Part shown: piece by piece, positions 18,158 through 26,832 of the stretch
How positions within the stretch are numbered: position 1 is the stretch's first letter
How the letters are laid out: the number at the start of each line of letters is the position of its first letter
NCBI RefSeq assembly: GCF_001541095.1
Contig: NZ_LMXH01000001.1
Location: 1,824,842-1,888,841 of the forward strand
Length of the DNA: 64,000 nucleotides
DNA from: Paenibacillus sp. FJAT-26967
Lineage (GTDB): Bacteria > Bacillota > Bacilli > Paenibacillales > NBRC-103111
Reading direction: 5' to 3'
The notes under the pieces: model-generated
Told to the model about the DNA's origin: nothing
The model's database searches: none
Seen by the model: only the letters and a program-made list of their open reading frames with translations
Position numbers and translations under genes: made by a program

Positions 18158-19240
18158 ATGACAACATTATCGGACAAACATTTTATTATGATAGGTTCTT
18201 ATGCGGAAGCGGACGGACCAGGTGTGTACACAGCTCAGCTCAATGAAGGAACCGGAGAACTGACGCTGCTGGATCAGGTATCCGGTCTTAAAAATCCTAC
18301 TTTCCTGGATGTGGATACAAAGAGCCTCAGAGTGTATGCTATTTCGGAAGCGGCAGCGGATGACGGCGGTAAAAGAGGGGAGGCCGTGTGTTTAACGGTC
18401 GACCCGGCAAACGGGAAGCTGAGCTCTTACAGCCGGGCGGCAACCGTTTCAGCGCCCACTTGTCATATTCAACGCGACCGGAGCGGCAAGTTTCTGGTCG
18501 TATCTAGTTATCACGGGGGGCTCATCGGTCTAGTTGCCCTGAATGAGGACGGAACGATCGGGGAACTGCTGGATGTGGAGCAGCATGAAGGTACAGGCCC
18601 GAATCCGGAGCGGCAGGACCAGCCGCATCCGCACTCGGCGCTGTTCAGCCCGGATAACCGTTTCGTGTTCATCCCCGACTTGGGCTTGGACCGGATTGTT
18701 GCCTATGCGGTTGATCCGAAGAATAAAGTGCTTGAGCTCAGCGGAGAGACGAAGCTTCATCCGGGAGCTGGTCCGCGTCATATGGTCTTCCATCCGAGCG
18801 GTAAATTTGCTTATGTGATCAATGAAATTGACTCGAGCCTGACCGCGTTCGCTTATGAGTCAGAATCGGGACAGCTGAATCCGATTCAGACTCTTTCCAC
18901 CCTTCCAATGACCTACGAGGGCGACAACATTTGCGCAGAAGTCACAGTATCGGAAGATGGTAATTATTTGTACGGCTCTAACCGCGGTCATGACAGCATT
19001 GTTGTCTGCAAGATCGACAACGGTTCGGGGAAGCTGAGCGTGATCGAGCATGTCTCTACGGAAGGGCGGCATCCCCGTCATTTTACCTTGACCCCGGGAG
19101 GGCGTTATCTTATTGCGGCTAACCGCGATACAGACAACGTGGTAACTTATCGGGTTGATTCGGGCAGCGGACGACTGGAGTTCACAGGATATACGTTATC
19201 CGTATCGAAGCCGGTATGCGTGAAGCCCTGCTACTTGTAG
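18158..19240 (+). CDS. Lactonase-family beta-propeller (6-phosphogluconolactonase/YkgB type)
   Basis: 360 residues from the ATG at 18158 behind GAGGAGG; the reading frame is open back to 17765, but that upstream stretch is antisense to cdaS and has no ribosome site. Seven repeated blades carry patterns such as FSPDNRFVFIPDLGLDRIVAY, shortened here to FSPDNRFVFIPDL, and TPGGRYLIAANRDTDNVVTY. QPHPHSALFSPD and GPRHMVFHPSGKFAYV are hallmarks of the Pgl/3-carboxy-cis,cis-muconate lactonizing family. It may hydrolyse 6-phosphogluconolactone in the pentose phosphate pathway. A terminator follows at 19292. Confidence 0.88.
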   Translation: MTTLSDKHFIMIGSYAEADGPGVYTAQLNEGTGELTLLDQVSGLKNPTFLDVDTKSLRVYAISEAAADDGGKRGEAVCLTVDPANGKLSSYSRAATVSAPTCHIQRDRSGKFLVVSSYHGGLIGLVALNEDGTIGELLDVEQHEGTGPNPERQDQPHPHSALFSPDNRFVFIPDLGLDRIVAYAVDPKNKVLELSGETKLHPGAGPRHMVFHPSGKFAYVINEIDSSLTAFAYESESGQLNPIQTLSTLPMTYEGDNICAEVTVSEDGNYLYGSNRGHDSIVVCKIDNGSGKLSVIEHVSTEGRHPRHFTLTPGGRYLIAANRDTDNVVTYRVDSGSGRLEFTGYTLSVSKPVCVKPCYL

Positions 19241-19291
19241 GATGTAGCTGATGTAGAAGAGGAAGCAATACCGGTAAGCTGACTCCCCATG

Positions 19292-19328
19292 CAGGCCCCT
19301 TCTGTCCGTCAGATGGGCCTGTTTTCTT
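19292..19328 (+). terminator. Terminator after the lactonase gene
   Basis: Stem CAGGCCC / GGGCCTG with a 16-nt loop and tail TTTTCTT. Confidence 0.8.
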
Positions 19329-19460
19329 GTGCACAGCCTGATTAGGTCTGCGCCCGAAGCGGTATTGACACACAGTAAAGTGTGCGTTAGTGTAGACGTT
19401 GATCTTGGCTTTCTCGCAAGATGGTTTCTTAATTTCTTATACAAAGATAGGATGATTGTG

Positions 19461-20726
19461 ATGCCAGGTACCGGAAGCAAACAGGAAGAGAGGGGACTTC
19501 AGAACCCTTCTTTTTCCTTCCGCTCGAATAAAATATGGCTTGTATTTGTACTGGGCGCTCTATCCGCCTTCGGGCCGCTGTCGCTGGATATGTATCTGCC
19601 GGCGCTGCCGCTTCTGGCAGATGATATGGACACAACCGCTTCACTGGCACAGCTCAGTTTGACTTCATGCCTGCTCGGCCTTGCGATCGGTCAGATTTTT
19701 GCAGGCTCAATCAGTGATATCAAAGGCCGCCGCCTGCCTTTGCTCGCAGGCCTCGGTGTCTATACGGCAGCCTCGCTGCTGTGTGCCGTTGTACCGTCGA
19801 TCTGGAGCCTGATCCTGCTCCGCTTTATTCAGGGAATGGCGGGCGCGGCAGGGATTGTCATCTCCAGAGCGGTGGTCAGGGATCTTTACAGCGGCTCAGA
19901 GCTGACGAAGGTTTTCTCGCTCCTTATGCTGATTAACGGAGCGGCACCCATTCTGGCGCCTATTGCAGGTGGACAGCTGCTCCAGTTCACATCCTGGCAG
20001 GGCGTGTTCCTAGTCTTGGCAGTAATCGGTATTCTCATGCTGCTGACGTCTTTGTTCGGTCTGCCTGAAACTCTTCCTGCGGAGAGAAGATTCAAAGGAG
20101 GCATGAAACAGACCATCAGAACCTTCCGGACTCTGCTTCGAGACCGAATGTTTATGGGCTATGCCCTGACGCAGGGGCTGATTTCCGCGGCCATGTTCGC
20201 TTATATTTCGGGATCTCCTTTCGTGATACAAAATATTCACCATGCCTCTGCGCAAATGTTCAGCCTGTTCTTCGCCATCAATGGCATCGGCATTATCATT
20301 GCGGGGCAAATTGCCGGACGTTTGGCAGGAAGGGTCAGTGAAACGAAGCTGCTCGTTAGCGGCCTGCTTATTGCTTCATTGGGCGGTGTATCTTTGCTGG
20401 CTATGATTCTTGCCGGAGCTGGATTAACTGCAATTCTTATTCCGCTCTTCTTCGTAGTATCGAGTGTCGGGATTGTAAGCACCGCCAGTTTCTCGCTTGC
20501 TATGCAGAACTACGGTCATTCGGCAGGAAGCGCTTCGGCACTGCTTGGGCTGCTTTCTTTTATACTCGGTGCATTGGTGGCGCCATTGGTAGGAATTGCA
20601 GGAAGCGCAACAGCGGTGCCGATGGGAGTTGTGATTGCAGCCTCTGATCTTGGAGCTGTGCTGTGCTACTGGGTTATGATCCGCCGCAAGCGTGCCGAAG
20701 CTCCGCAAGCCAATCTTTCCAGTTAG
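19461..20726 (+). CDS. Bcr/CflA-type MFS drug efflux transporter (DHA1)
   Basis: 422 residues from the ATG at 19461 (AGGATG nearby); earlier in-frame codons add a non-conserved tail. Twelve hydrophobic segments are visible. SLDMYLPALPLLADDM in helix 1 and GQIFAGSISDIKGRRLPLL (motif A) are the signature of the Bcr/CflA subfamily, which exports compounds such as bicyclomycin, chloramphenicol or sulfathiazole. A TTGACA at 19365 may belong to its promoter, but the -10 is poor. It is followed by a terminator at 20762. Confidence 0.9.
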   Translation: MPGTGSKQEERGLQNPSFSFRSNKIWLVFVLGALSAFGPLSLDMYLPALPLLADDMDTTASLAQLSLTSCLLGLAIGQIFAGSISDIKGRRLPLLAGLGVYTAASLLCAVVPSIWSLILLRFIQGMAGAAGIVISRAVVRDLYSGSELTKVFSLLMLINGAAPILAPIAGGQLLQFTSWQGVFLVLAVIGILMLLTSLFGLPETLPAERRFKGGMKQTIRTFRTLLRDRMFMGYALTQGLISAAMFAYISGSPFVIQNIHHASAQMFSLFFAINGIGIIIAGQIAGRLAGRVSETKLLVSGLLIASLGGVSLLAMILAGAGLTAILIPLFFVVSSVGIVSTASFSLAMQNYGHSAGSASALLGLLSFILGALVAPLVGIAGSATAVPMGVVIAASDLGAVLCYWVMIRRKRAEAPQANLSS

Positions 20727-20761
20727 ACGCAGCCGAACATACACTGTGCTACCATAACAAG

Positions 20762-20805
20762 AAACCGGACAGACGACGCCTATGTCGCTCCGTCCGGTTT
20801 TTTTG
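20762..20805 (+). terminator. Terminator after the Bcr/CflA gene
   Basis: Stem AAACCGGAC / GTCCGGTTT with a T run. Confidence 0.85.
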
Positions 20806-20874
20806 GTTTGGCGGCTTCGAAGAATAAAGCAGTCATCAAATACGCATTCTATCAACGGTATTTTTAAAAAGGGG

Positions 20875-20902
20875 TTTACTTTTCTAAAGAATACGTTACA
20901 AT
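20875..20902 (+). promoter_or_regulatory. Probable sigma-A promoter of the nitroreductase gene
   Basis: TTTACT, 16-bp spacer, TACAAT. Just downstream lies the 9-bp palindrome GTTACTAAC, a possible operator for a redox-sensing repressor. Confidence 0.55.
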
Positions 20903-20943
20903 AATAAAGTAGGTTACTAACAAAACGTAGGAGGCTATACAAT

Positions 20944-21546
20944 ATGGCTATGGATTTTATTGCAGCGCTTAAGAACAGACGCTCTATTTACGGAATCAGC
21001 AAAGAAACCGTTGTTTCAGAAGATAGAATTCAGGAACTGATTAACGAGGCTGTTAAGCATACGCCTTCCTCTTTTAACTCCCAGAGCGCAAGAGTCGTTC
21101 TGCTTTTAAATGAACAACATGATAAATTTTGGAACATTACGAAAGAAACCCTGCGTAAAGTTGTGAACAATGAAGAGCAGTTTGCTTCTACCGCAGACAA
21201 AATGGCTGCATTCCAAAGCGGTTCCGGTACGGTTCTTTTCTTCGAGGATCAAAGCGTTATAGAAGGACTGCAAAAGAATTTTGCGCTGTATGCAGACAAT
21301 TTCCCGATCTGGTCTCAACATTCTTCAGGTATGCTGCAGTTTGTTGTATGGACCAGCTTGGAAGCCGAAGGTTTAGGCGCTTCTCTTCAGCATTACAATC
21401 CGCTTGTTGACGAAGCGGTGAAACAGGAGTGGAACATTCCTGCGAGCTGGAAGCTGATTGCTCAAATGCCTTTCGGCAAACCGACCATGCAGCCGGGCGA
21501 GAAGGAATTCCAGCCGCTTGAAGAGCGTGTAAAAGTTTTTAAATAA
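20944..21546 (+). CDS. Nitroreductase-family protein, Frm2/HBN1 type
   Basis: 200 residues beginning FIAALKNRRSIYGI, the FMN-phosphate binding Arg-rich start of the nitroreductase fold. The segment HTPSSFNSQSARVVLL and the later QFVVWTSLEAEGLGASLQHY match the short Frm2/CinD-like branch, which reduces quinones or nitro compounds with NAD(P)H and FMN and is often induced by oxidative or metal stress. GTAGGAGG precedes the ATG at 20944. It is monocistronic. Confidence 0.88.
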   Translation: MAMDFIAALKNRRSIYGISKETVVSEDRIQELINEAVKHTPSSFNSQSARVVLLLNEQHDKFWNITKETLRKVVNNEEQFASTADKMAAFQSGSGTVLFFEDQSVIEGLQKNFALYADNFPIWSQHSSGMLQFVVWTSLEAEGLGASLQHYNPLVDEAVKQEWNIPASWKLIAQMPFGKPTMQPGEKEFQPLEERVKVFK

Positions 21547-21700
21547 ATTTGCATAGGTATAGGTGTAACGATGATGAGCCGTCTTCATATGAAGGCGGCT
21601 TTTGTATTTTTGAACAAAATGGACAGACACACTCGCATAAAGTCAGAATTATCATAAACTATAAGTAATAAGTACAAACGCAAGATGAGAGGTGAGGCAG

Positions 21701-22993
21701 GTGGAAGAGTACGGCATAAGTGGAGCCGCTGTGACCAGACATCCGATTATGGGCAGGACTCAGGCTGATGCGAGTAAAATTACGAACTTTATCCGCACCG
21801 TAAATCCGTCTTTTAATGCGGAGATCGCCCGCAACTTTGTTGACATTGGGGCCAAATACGGCGTGCGCGGAGACGTTGCTGTTGCACAGTCGATACATGA
21901 AACCAACTGGTTCCGGTTCGGGGGAGATGTCAAACCTGAACAAAACAATTTCGCGGGAATCGGCGCGACCGGCGGTGTTCCCGGCAACAGCTTCCCGACT
22001 ATTGCAGCCGGTGTGACCGCACAGATCCAGCATCTATATGCTTATGCTTCAAAAAATCCGCTGCCGGCGGGCGAAGTGATAATGGATCCTCGCTTTCATT
22101 TAGTTACGCGTGGCATCGCCCCGAATTGGGAGGACCTGTCCGGCAGATGGGCAGTCCCGGGATACGACCGGAAGAAATACGCATCGCTGCAAGACGCCTT
22201 GCAAGCTGGAGAGACCTATGGCCACTCCATTCTGAAGCTGTACAATAAAATGATGGCCTCCGGTCCGGCAGCTCCGGTTCTTCCCCTCATTGTGCTGGAC
22301 GCGGGACATGGAGGGAAGGACTCCGGCGCCCAAGGCAGCGGACTTGTAGAGAAATCACTCGCGCTGCATCTGACCTTGAAAGTCCGGGATCGTTTAGTAA
22401 ATGCTTACTCCGCGAATGTAAAGCTGACCCGGGATACCGATGTGTTCTTGGAACTGTCTGAACGGGCAAATCTGGCTAACAGTTGGAATGCCGCTTACTT
22501 CGTTGCTCTGCATCATAATGCAGGGGGCGGGGAAGGATTCGAAACGTATGTTTATCCGGGAACCCGGAATGGAGCAAGTGGTCAGAAACAAACTGTGGTT
22601 CATGATGAAATCATGAAGTTTTTGAATACGCAGGGTGTGAAAGACCGCGGAAAGAAAGAAGCGAATTTTGCCGTTCTCCGCGAGACAAAAATGGATGCCC
22701 TGCTGATCGAAAATTTATTCGTGGACAATTTAATTGATGCAAATCTACTGAAAAATCCGTCATTCTTACAAAAGCTTGCCGATTCTATTGGAGATGGGGT
22801 GGCAAAAGCAATGGGCCTCCAAATACCCGACCCTTCGGGTCCTGCTGACTGGAAACTTGAGGCGGTTGAATGGCTATACGAACAGGGGCTTCTGACAGAT
22901 CCGGTATGGAAACAAAATGTCGAACAGCCTTTACCCCTGTGGGCTGAAGCACTCATTCTTAAGCGTCTCTACGAACAGATTATGAACAAGTGA
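21701..22993 (+). CDS. Two-domain peptidoglycan hydrolase: glucosaminidase plus amidase_3
   Basis: 430 residues from the GTG at 21701, seven bases after GAGAGGTGAG. Residues about 10-190 form a glucosaminidase domain (VAVAQSIHETNWFRFGGDVK with its Glu, then NNFAGIGATGG). Residues about 205-375 form an N-acetylmuramoyl-L-alanine amidase: DAGHGGKDSGAQ, GLVEKSLALHL, FVALHHNA and LIENLFVDN supply His, Glu, His and the catalytic Glu. The last 50 residues, after a Pro-rich hinge, may bind the wall. There is no signal peptide, so release by mother-cell lysis, as for CwlC of Bacillus, is a reasonable inference. Confidence 0.88.
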   Translation: MEEYGISGAAVTRHPIMGRTQADASKITNFIRTVNPSFNAEIARNFVDIGAKYGVRGDVAVAQSIHETNWFRFGGDVKPEQNNFAGIGATGGVPGNSFPTIAAGVTAQIQHLYAYASKNPLPAGEVIMDPRFHLVTRGIAPNWEDLSGRWAVPGYDRKKYASLQDALQAGETYGHSILKLYNKMMASGPAAPVLPLIVLDAGHGGKDSGAQGSGLVEKSLALHLTLKVRDRLVNAYSANVKLTRDTDVFLELSERANLANSWNAAYFVALHHNAGGGEGFETYVYPGTRNGASGQKQTVVHDEIMKFLNTQGVKDRGKKEANFAVLRETKMDALLIENLFVDNLIDANLLKNPSFLQKLADSIGDGVAKAMGLQIPDPSGPADWKLEAVEWLYEQGLLTDPVWKQNVEQPLPLWAEALILKRLYEQIMNK

Positions 22994-23074
22994 GGTCTGC
23001 GAAAAACTCCCCGGGGACAGCGATAATCGTCACTGTGGCCGGTTCAGTGATGGATCATTTCACATAAGAGATGA

Positions 23075-23108
23075 GCAAAAAAACTGGTGCCGGGGGATCG
23101 GCACCAGT
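23075..23108 (-). terminator. Terminator of the YjcZ-like gene
   Basis: On the minus strand ACTGGTGCC / GGCACCAGT is followed by seven T residues. Confidence 0.8.
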
Positions 23109-23164
23109 CAAACAATGGTTGTGTGCAGCCTTAGAATAAGCCCTCAGCACAACTGCGCAGCTAA

Positions 23165-23308
23165 TTAATACAGAAAAGCACGGCTTATGATGACCAACAG
23201 GATAAAGAGAACAAGAATGGCTCCGGTGCTTGTAAAACCAATTCCGCCACCATAACCGCCAACGCCACCGACTCCACCTACGCCACCGACTCCGCCAACA
23301 TAACCCAT
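23165..23308 (-). CDS. YjcZ-family sporulation membrane peptide
   Basis: 47 residues from the ATG at 23308, preceded by AGGAGC; the longer frame starting at 23362 lacks a ribosome site. The N-half is a Gly-Val repeat (VGG units, then GGYGGG) and the C-half is one hydrophobic helix, AILVLFILLVIISRAFLY. This is the usual form of YjcZ/SscA small spore proteins of Bacillales. On the minus strand CATATTCTA at 23351-23359 resembles the CATANNNTA -10 of mother-cell sigma factors, without a clear -35. Confidence 0.85.
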   Translation of the reverse strand: MGYVGGVGGVGGVGGVGGYGGGIGFTSTGAILVLFILLVIISRAFLY

Positions 23309-23651
23309 TCGTATCCAGCTCCTATTCGGTAAAAGATTGTTAGAACGAGATAGAATATGCACCTAAACGAACAGGAGACTGTGCGAATGTCCCTGCTCCA
23401 AAAGAAAATAGTAAGGTCAAGCATCAAGACAACCTGATTTTTATATGATGTAACATATAAGGGAGATGAGGGGAGGGCAGAGCGGAGCGAAGGGTTAACT
23501 TAACAAAAATCAGGATAGTTGTGACATTAAAGAGAATTTTATAAATATTTAGAAAAATCACTTAAGTTTCGGCAGGATTTTGCGCTATCCAGCAAGAATA
23601 CTAATGAATCGCGGTTTATACTCACAGAATGAATGGAAAGGAGAGTGGATC
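23309..23651. other. Divergent intergenic region
   Basis: It contains the possible sporulation -10 at 23351-23359 (minus) and an AT-rich stretch around 23520-23575 that could hold the promoter for the gene at 23652. The purine-rich run near 23460-23495 does not lead to an ORF. No hairpin with a T run was seen. Confidence 0.35.
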
Positions 23652-24203
23652 ATGGACATGGGAAAATTGCAGCCGGAAGGATTGGGTACGGTGGGGGCAT
23701 GGCCTTTTTTCGTAGAAGGGGTATGCAGCGGATTAGAGAGTTATCTGGACAAGGAAATGGGCAAGAGGCAGCAAACCCAGAAACCGGTTATTAAAAAACT
23801 AGAGCTGGGGACAGTAGAAGACGAAAGATGTCGCGCACTTCTGCAAGATTTAACAGCCGTCAGCGGGTTACCCTTGTTTGGATCAGAAGAGGATTTGTTC
23901 GGTTTCCCTGTGATGTGGGTTGGAACGAATGGCCTCTGGTACGGATGTTCAGGCCTCAATGCGACAACCGCTCTAAGGCGTGCGCTGCAAATGGCGCTGG
24001 ATCACGTACCCAACGTGACCGATCATGCTGATGGCACATGGAAGCTGGCCGATGTTACGCTGGATGATCAGGCACCCCGAAGTGTAGATATACCATCCAA
24101 TGATGATTCAGCGATGTCCGAACTTCTGCAGTCTGCTATGCAGATTCTGGACCGCAGCGGAAAACGTTTATTAGTTTTCGATATAGCGCTGGAACGTTTC
24201 TGA
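23652..24203 (+). CDS. Uncharacterised protein resembling the tail of a TOMM bacteriocin maturation protein
   Basis: 183 residues from the ATG at 23652 behind AAAGGAGAG. No signal, membrane helix or catalytic motif is seen. The stretch FGFPVMWVGTNGLWYGCSGL, followed by ALRRALQMALDHV, and the ending KRLLVFDIALERF recall the C-terminal part of the putative thiazole-containing bacteriocin maturation proteins of Bacillus (TIGR04424, from memory). No cyclodehydratase, dehydrogenase or Cys-rich precursor gene lies nearby. It could be a stand-alone relative or a remnant. Confidence 0.6.
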   Translation: MDMGKLQPEGLGTVGAWPFFVEGVCSGLESYLDKEMGKRQQTQKPVIKKLELGTVEDERCRALLQDLTAVSGLPLFGSEEDLFGFPVMWVGTNGLWYGCSGLNATTALRRALQMALDHVPNVTDHADGTWKLADVTLDDQAPRSVDIPSNDDSAMSELLQSAMQILDRSGKRLLVFDIALERF

Positions 24204-24320
24204 AAGCGAATACAGATATTCGCCTATATCATTGGCGGGCAAGATGAAATGCAATCCTCCTGTTTGACTTCCTTCGATTTGAGGTATTTAAGATATACCA
24301 ATCGAAGTGAGGTGAGTTAT

Positions 24321-24560
24321 ATGCCAGAACCTAAGAAGACCGAACAAGAGATTGAACAGCAGACTCAACAGAAGGGAAACCGCGATCATCCAGAGCAATA
24401 TCCGACGGAGAAAGAAAGTCTCTTCGATTTGTATGAAAGTCAGCAGAATGTGGACCCGATACCTGTGGAAGATTTAAATATAGAGCAGCAAGATGAGAAA
24501 GATAAAAAAGGAACCAAACACAATTCCTCCAGCCCGGATAAATATCATTCCGGTTTTTAG
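24321..24560 (+). CDS. Small hydrophilic protein of unknown function
   Basis: 79 residues from the ATG at 24321, eight bases behind GAGGTGAG. It is very rich in Glu, Gln and Lys (EQEIEQQTQQKGNRDHPEQY) and ends SSPDKYHSGF. There is no membrane segment and no cysteine, so it is probably disordered. The good ribosome site and the terminator at 24617 support it as a gene. No family is recognised. Confidence 0.65.
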   Translation: MPEPKKTEQEIEQQTQQKGNRDHPEQYPTEKESLFDLYESQQNVDPIPVEDLNIEQQDEKDKKGTKHNSSSPDKYHSGF

Positions 24561-24616
24561 GTGAAAGAGGTACGTATTGTGAATGACGGTGAAGAAGACA
24601 AATGGATAACAGACAT

Positions 24617-24661
24617 AGCAATGGCCGATTTTCCAGTTGGAATCCGGTCATTGCTATTTTT
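24617..24661 (+). terminator. Terminator upstream of the FAD oxidase gene
   Basis: Stem AGCAATGGCCGATT / AATCCGGTCATTGCT with a 10-nt loop and T-rich tail. It overlaps the first possible TTG start (24637) of the next frame, which argues against that start. Confidence 0.8.
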
Positions 24662-24702
24662 ATTGGAATCCGGTTTTATTTGAGGCGAAAGGGGGATTCC
24701 AA

Positions 24703-26190
24703 CTGAAAGAAGCACCTGTTTCAAATAGCGGACTTTTTTCATCGAAAATGAAATGGTTCTGCCTCGTTCTGCTGATCGCAGTCTGTTCTTATGAATATGC
24801 CCGTACCCGTACAGCGGATCAGGATCCTTATCTTATTACGGATTACAGCCGGCTTCATCCGGTCAAAGTGGAACGGGTCACAGAGGGCAGAGAAGTCCAG
24901 CAGCTGATCCGCATCCTGCAGGAAGCAAAGGATAAGAGATTAACTGTATCCATAGCAGGACAGCGCCACAGCCAAGGCGGACATACTTACTACAAAGATG
25001 GAATTGTCATCGATATGAAGACCTATAACAACATTCTTTCTTTTGATCCAAGCGCCAAAGTCATCCGGGTACAGGCCGGGGCGACATGGAAAGATGTACA
25101 GGACAAGATTAACCCTTACGGGCTTGCAGTTAAAACCATGCAGTCTCAAAATATTTTTACGATAGGCGGTTCAATCAGCATCAATGCACATGGTCGTGAT
25201 CTTCACAATGGTTCTTTGATTAACAGTGTGGAGTCTTTTCGTCTTCTTACAGCCGGCGGGGAAATAAAAAATGTTAGCCGGACAGAGAATAAGGAGCTTT
25301 TTTCCTTGGCTCTAGGCGGTTATGGGTTGTTCGGCATTATTCTGGACGTTACGCTGACTTTAACGGAGGATGAAGTATACCGGATGACGACAGAAGCGAC
25401 TTCTGTCCAGGACTATAGCTGCTATTTTAAAGAAAATATTCTTCTGGACGGATCGGTTCGGATGAGCATCGCTAGAATTTCCGTAGCGCCGGAGGGCTTC
25501 CTGACAGATATGTATGCGATGAATTACAGGAAGGATCCTGGACTCCCTCTCGCGGAACATCATACTTTAAAAGAATATGAACAAGGCGTTATCCCGAGTA
25601 AAATCATGTTCCATGTCAACCGCAGCTCGGATTGGGGGAAAAACTTATTCTGGTCCACGCAGAAATTGTATTTCAACAGCCAGCAGAATGTTATCGTCAG
25701 CCGGAATAATGCCATGCGTTCAGAATCGGCTTTTATGGAATATCGAGGAACGGGGACGAATGATCTTCTTCAGGAATACTTCATTCCAGTCGATGAATTT
25801 GCAGGTTTTGTTGCGGATATGCGGAGCGTTCTGCTGCAGGAAAATTTAAATTTGCTTAATATCTCCGTCAGGTTTGTCCAAAAAGATGAAGAAGCGGTTC
25901 TATCTTATGCACGGGAAGATATGTTTGCGCTCGTTTGTTTGTTCAACGTTCCTTTATCGGACAAAGAGCAAGCCAAAATTAAGCCAGCTATACAGAAAAT
26001 AATCCAGGAAGTGATTCGTCACCGCGGTACATATTATCTTCCCTATGCGGCCTATCCGACCCAGACTCAGTTTCAGACTGTCTATCCCCGGCAGAAGGAG
26101 TTTTTTGAGGGCAAAGACCGCTACGATCCGGAGCATCTGTTTATGAATTATTTCTATGAACAGTACAGAGGGGATGGAAACCATGAATAA
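24703..26190 (+). CDS. Membrane-anchored FAD-linked oxidase (FAD_binding_4 / aldonolactone oxidase type)
   Basis: About 496 residues if read from the CTG at 24703, seven bases behind GAAAGGGGG. The next ATG, 24748, has no ribosome site. One N-terminal hydrophobic segment (WFCLVLLIAVCSYEYA) is a signal anchor. The FAD domain follows: TVSIAGQRHSQGGHTYYKDG with the family His, then VRVQAGATWKDVQDKI-like AGATWKDVQDKI and NIFTIGGSISINAHGRD. The C-terminus, RYDPEHLFMNYF, is typical of gulonolactone/arabinonolactone oxidases. It probably oxidises a sugar lactone or alditol outside the membrane. Its stop overlaps the next gene by eight bases. Confidence 0.82.
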   Translation: MKEAPVSNSGLFSSKMKWFCLVLLIAVCSYEYARTRTADQDPYLITDYSRLHPVKVERVTEGREVQQLIRILQEAKDKRLTVSIAGQRHSQGGHTYYKDGIVIDMKTYNNILSFDPSAKVIRVQAGATWKDVQDKINPYGLAVKTMQSQNIFTIGGSISINAHGRDLHNGSLINSVESFRLLTAGGEIKNVSRTENKELFSLALGGYGLFGIILDVTLTLTEDEVYRMTTEATSVQDYSCYFKENILLDGSVRMSIARISVAPEGFLTDMYAMNYRKDPGLPLAEHHTLKEYEQGVIPSKIMFHVNRSSDWGKNLFWSTQKLYFNSQQNVIVSRNNAMRSESAFMEYRGTGTNDLLQEYFIPVDEFAGFVADMRSVLLQENLNLLNISVRFVQKDEEAVLSYAREDMFALVCLFNVPLSDKEQAKIKPAIQKIIQEVIRHRGTYYLPYAAYPTQTQFQTVYPRQKEFFEGKDRYDPEHLFMNYFYEQYRGDGNHE

Positions 26191-26767
26191 GATTCAATGG
26201 CTGATCCGCTCTCAGAGTGTGGTAACGCTGGCCGCAGGCATGATATATCCGTACTATTTGCTATTCTTAAAAAATCTCGGCAACAGCTATTCGAAATACG
26301 GATTGGCCTTTGCCGTATTCACCATTAGTTCCGCTGTAGTATCCCAGTGGTTAGGGCCGAGACTGGACCGGCGCGGCCATGATAGTTTATTCATGAGCTC
26401 AGTTGGAATGATGGCTGTGATGCTGGCTTTTCCTTGGGTTATCTCGTATGCGTGGGTTCTAGTCCTGCAAATAGTGATGGGCTCATGCAATGCGATGCAG
26501 AAAATGAGTGAGAGGCTGCTTCTCGCCGATTACACGGAGAGCGGGTCCCGCGGTCCGGTAATCGGGAATTATCACTTCTGGACCTCGATTGCGTCAGGGT
26601 TTGCGGTCATAATCGGCGGGACGATCATCGACTGGCTGACCATTGATGCTTTGTTCTACTTTAGTGCTATCCTATATGCGGGCAGCTCCTGGTTGATCTG
26701 GAGACAACGGCGAGTATCGTTCGGAGCCTCTAAGCATGAGGAAGTATCGGGCGGGGAGAAGATTTGA
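26183..26767 (+). CDS. Half-length MFS-type membrane protein
   Basis: 194 residues from the ATG at 26183, nine bases behind GAGGGGATGG and overlapping the previous stop. It has about six membrane helices and the MFS inter-helix motif GPRLDRRGHDSLFM between helices 2 and 3. A full MFS protein has twelve helices and about 400 residues; this one ends after a charged tail (FGASKHEEVSGGEKI) followed at once by a terminator. It may be a truncated gene or a half-transporter working as a dimer. Overlap with the FAD oxidase suggests a functional link. Confidence 0.7.
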   Translation: MNKIQWLIRSQSVVTLAAGMIYPYYLLFLKNLGNSYSKYGLAFAVFTISSAVVSQWLGPRLDRRGHDSLFMSSVGMMAVMLAFPWVISYAWVLVLQIVMGSCNAMQKMSERLLLADYTESGSRGPVIGNYHFWTSIASGFAVIIGGTIIDWLTIDALFYFSAILYAGSSWLIWRQRRVSFGASKHEEVSGGEKI

Positions 26768-26783
26768 ATTTTTTTCACAGAAA

Positions 26784-26819
26784 AAGACCGCTCAAAATGA
26801 AACTTTTGAGCGGTCTTCT
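26784..26819. terminator. Bidirectional terminator
   Basis: Perfect 14-bp stem AAGACCGCTCAAAA / TTTTGAGCGGTCTT between convergent genes. Confidence 0.9.
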
Positions 26820-26832
26820 TTACTTGGTTAGA

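Noticed and set aside
23240-23308. Repetitive GCC/ACC-rich DNA that could pass for a repeat array
   Set aside because: It encodes the Gly-Gly-Val repeats of the YjcZ-like peptide.
24561-24683. 40-codon frame from GTG 24561
   Set aside because: It runs through the terminator at 24617 and has no ribosome site.
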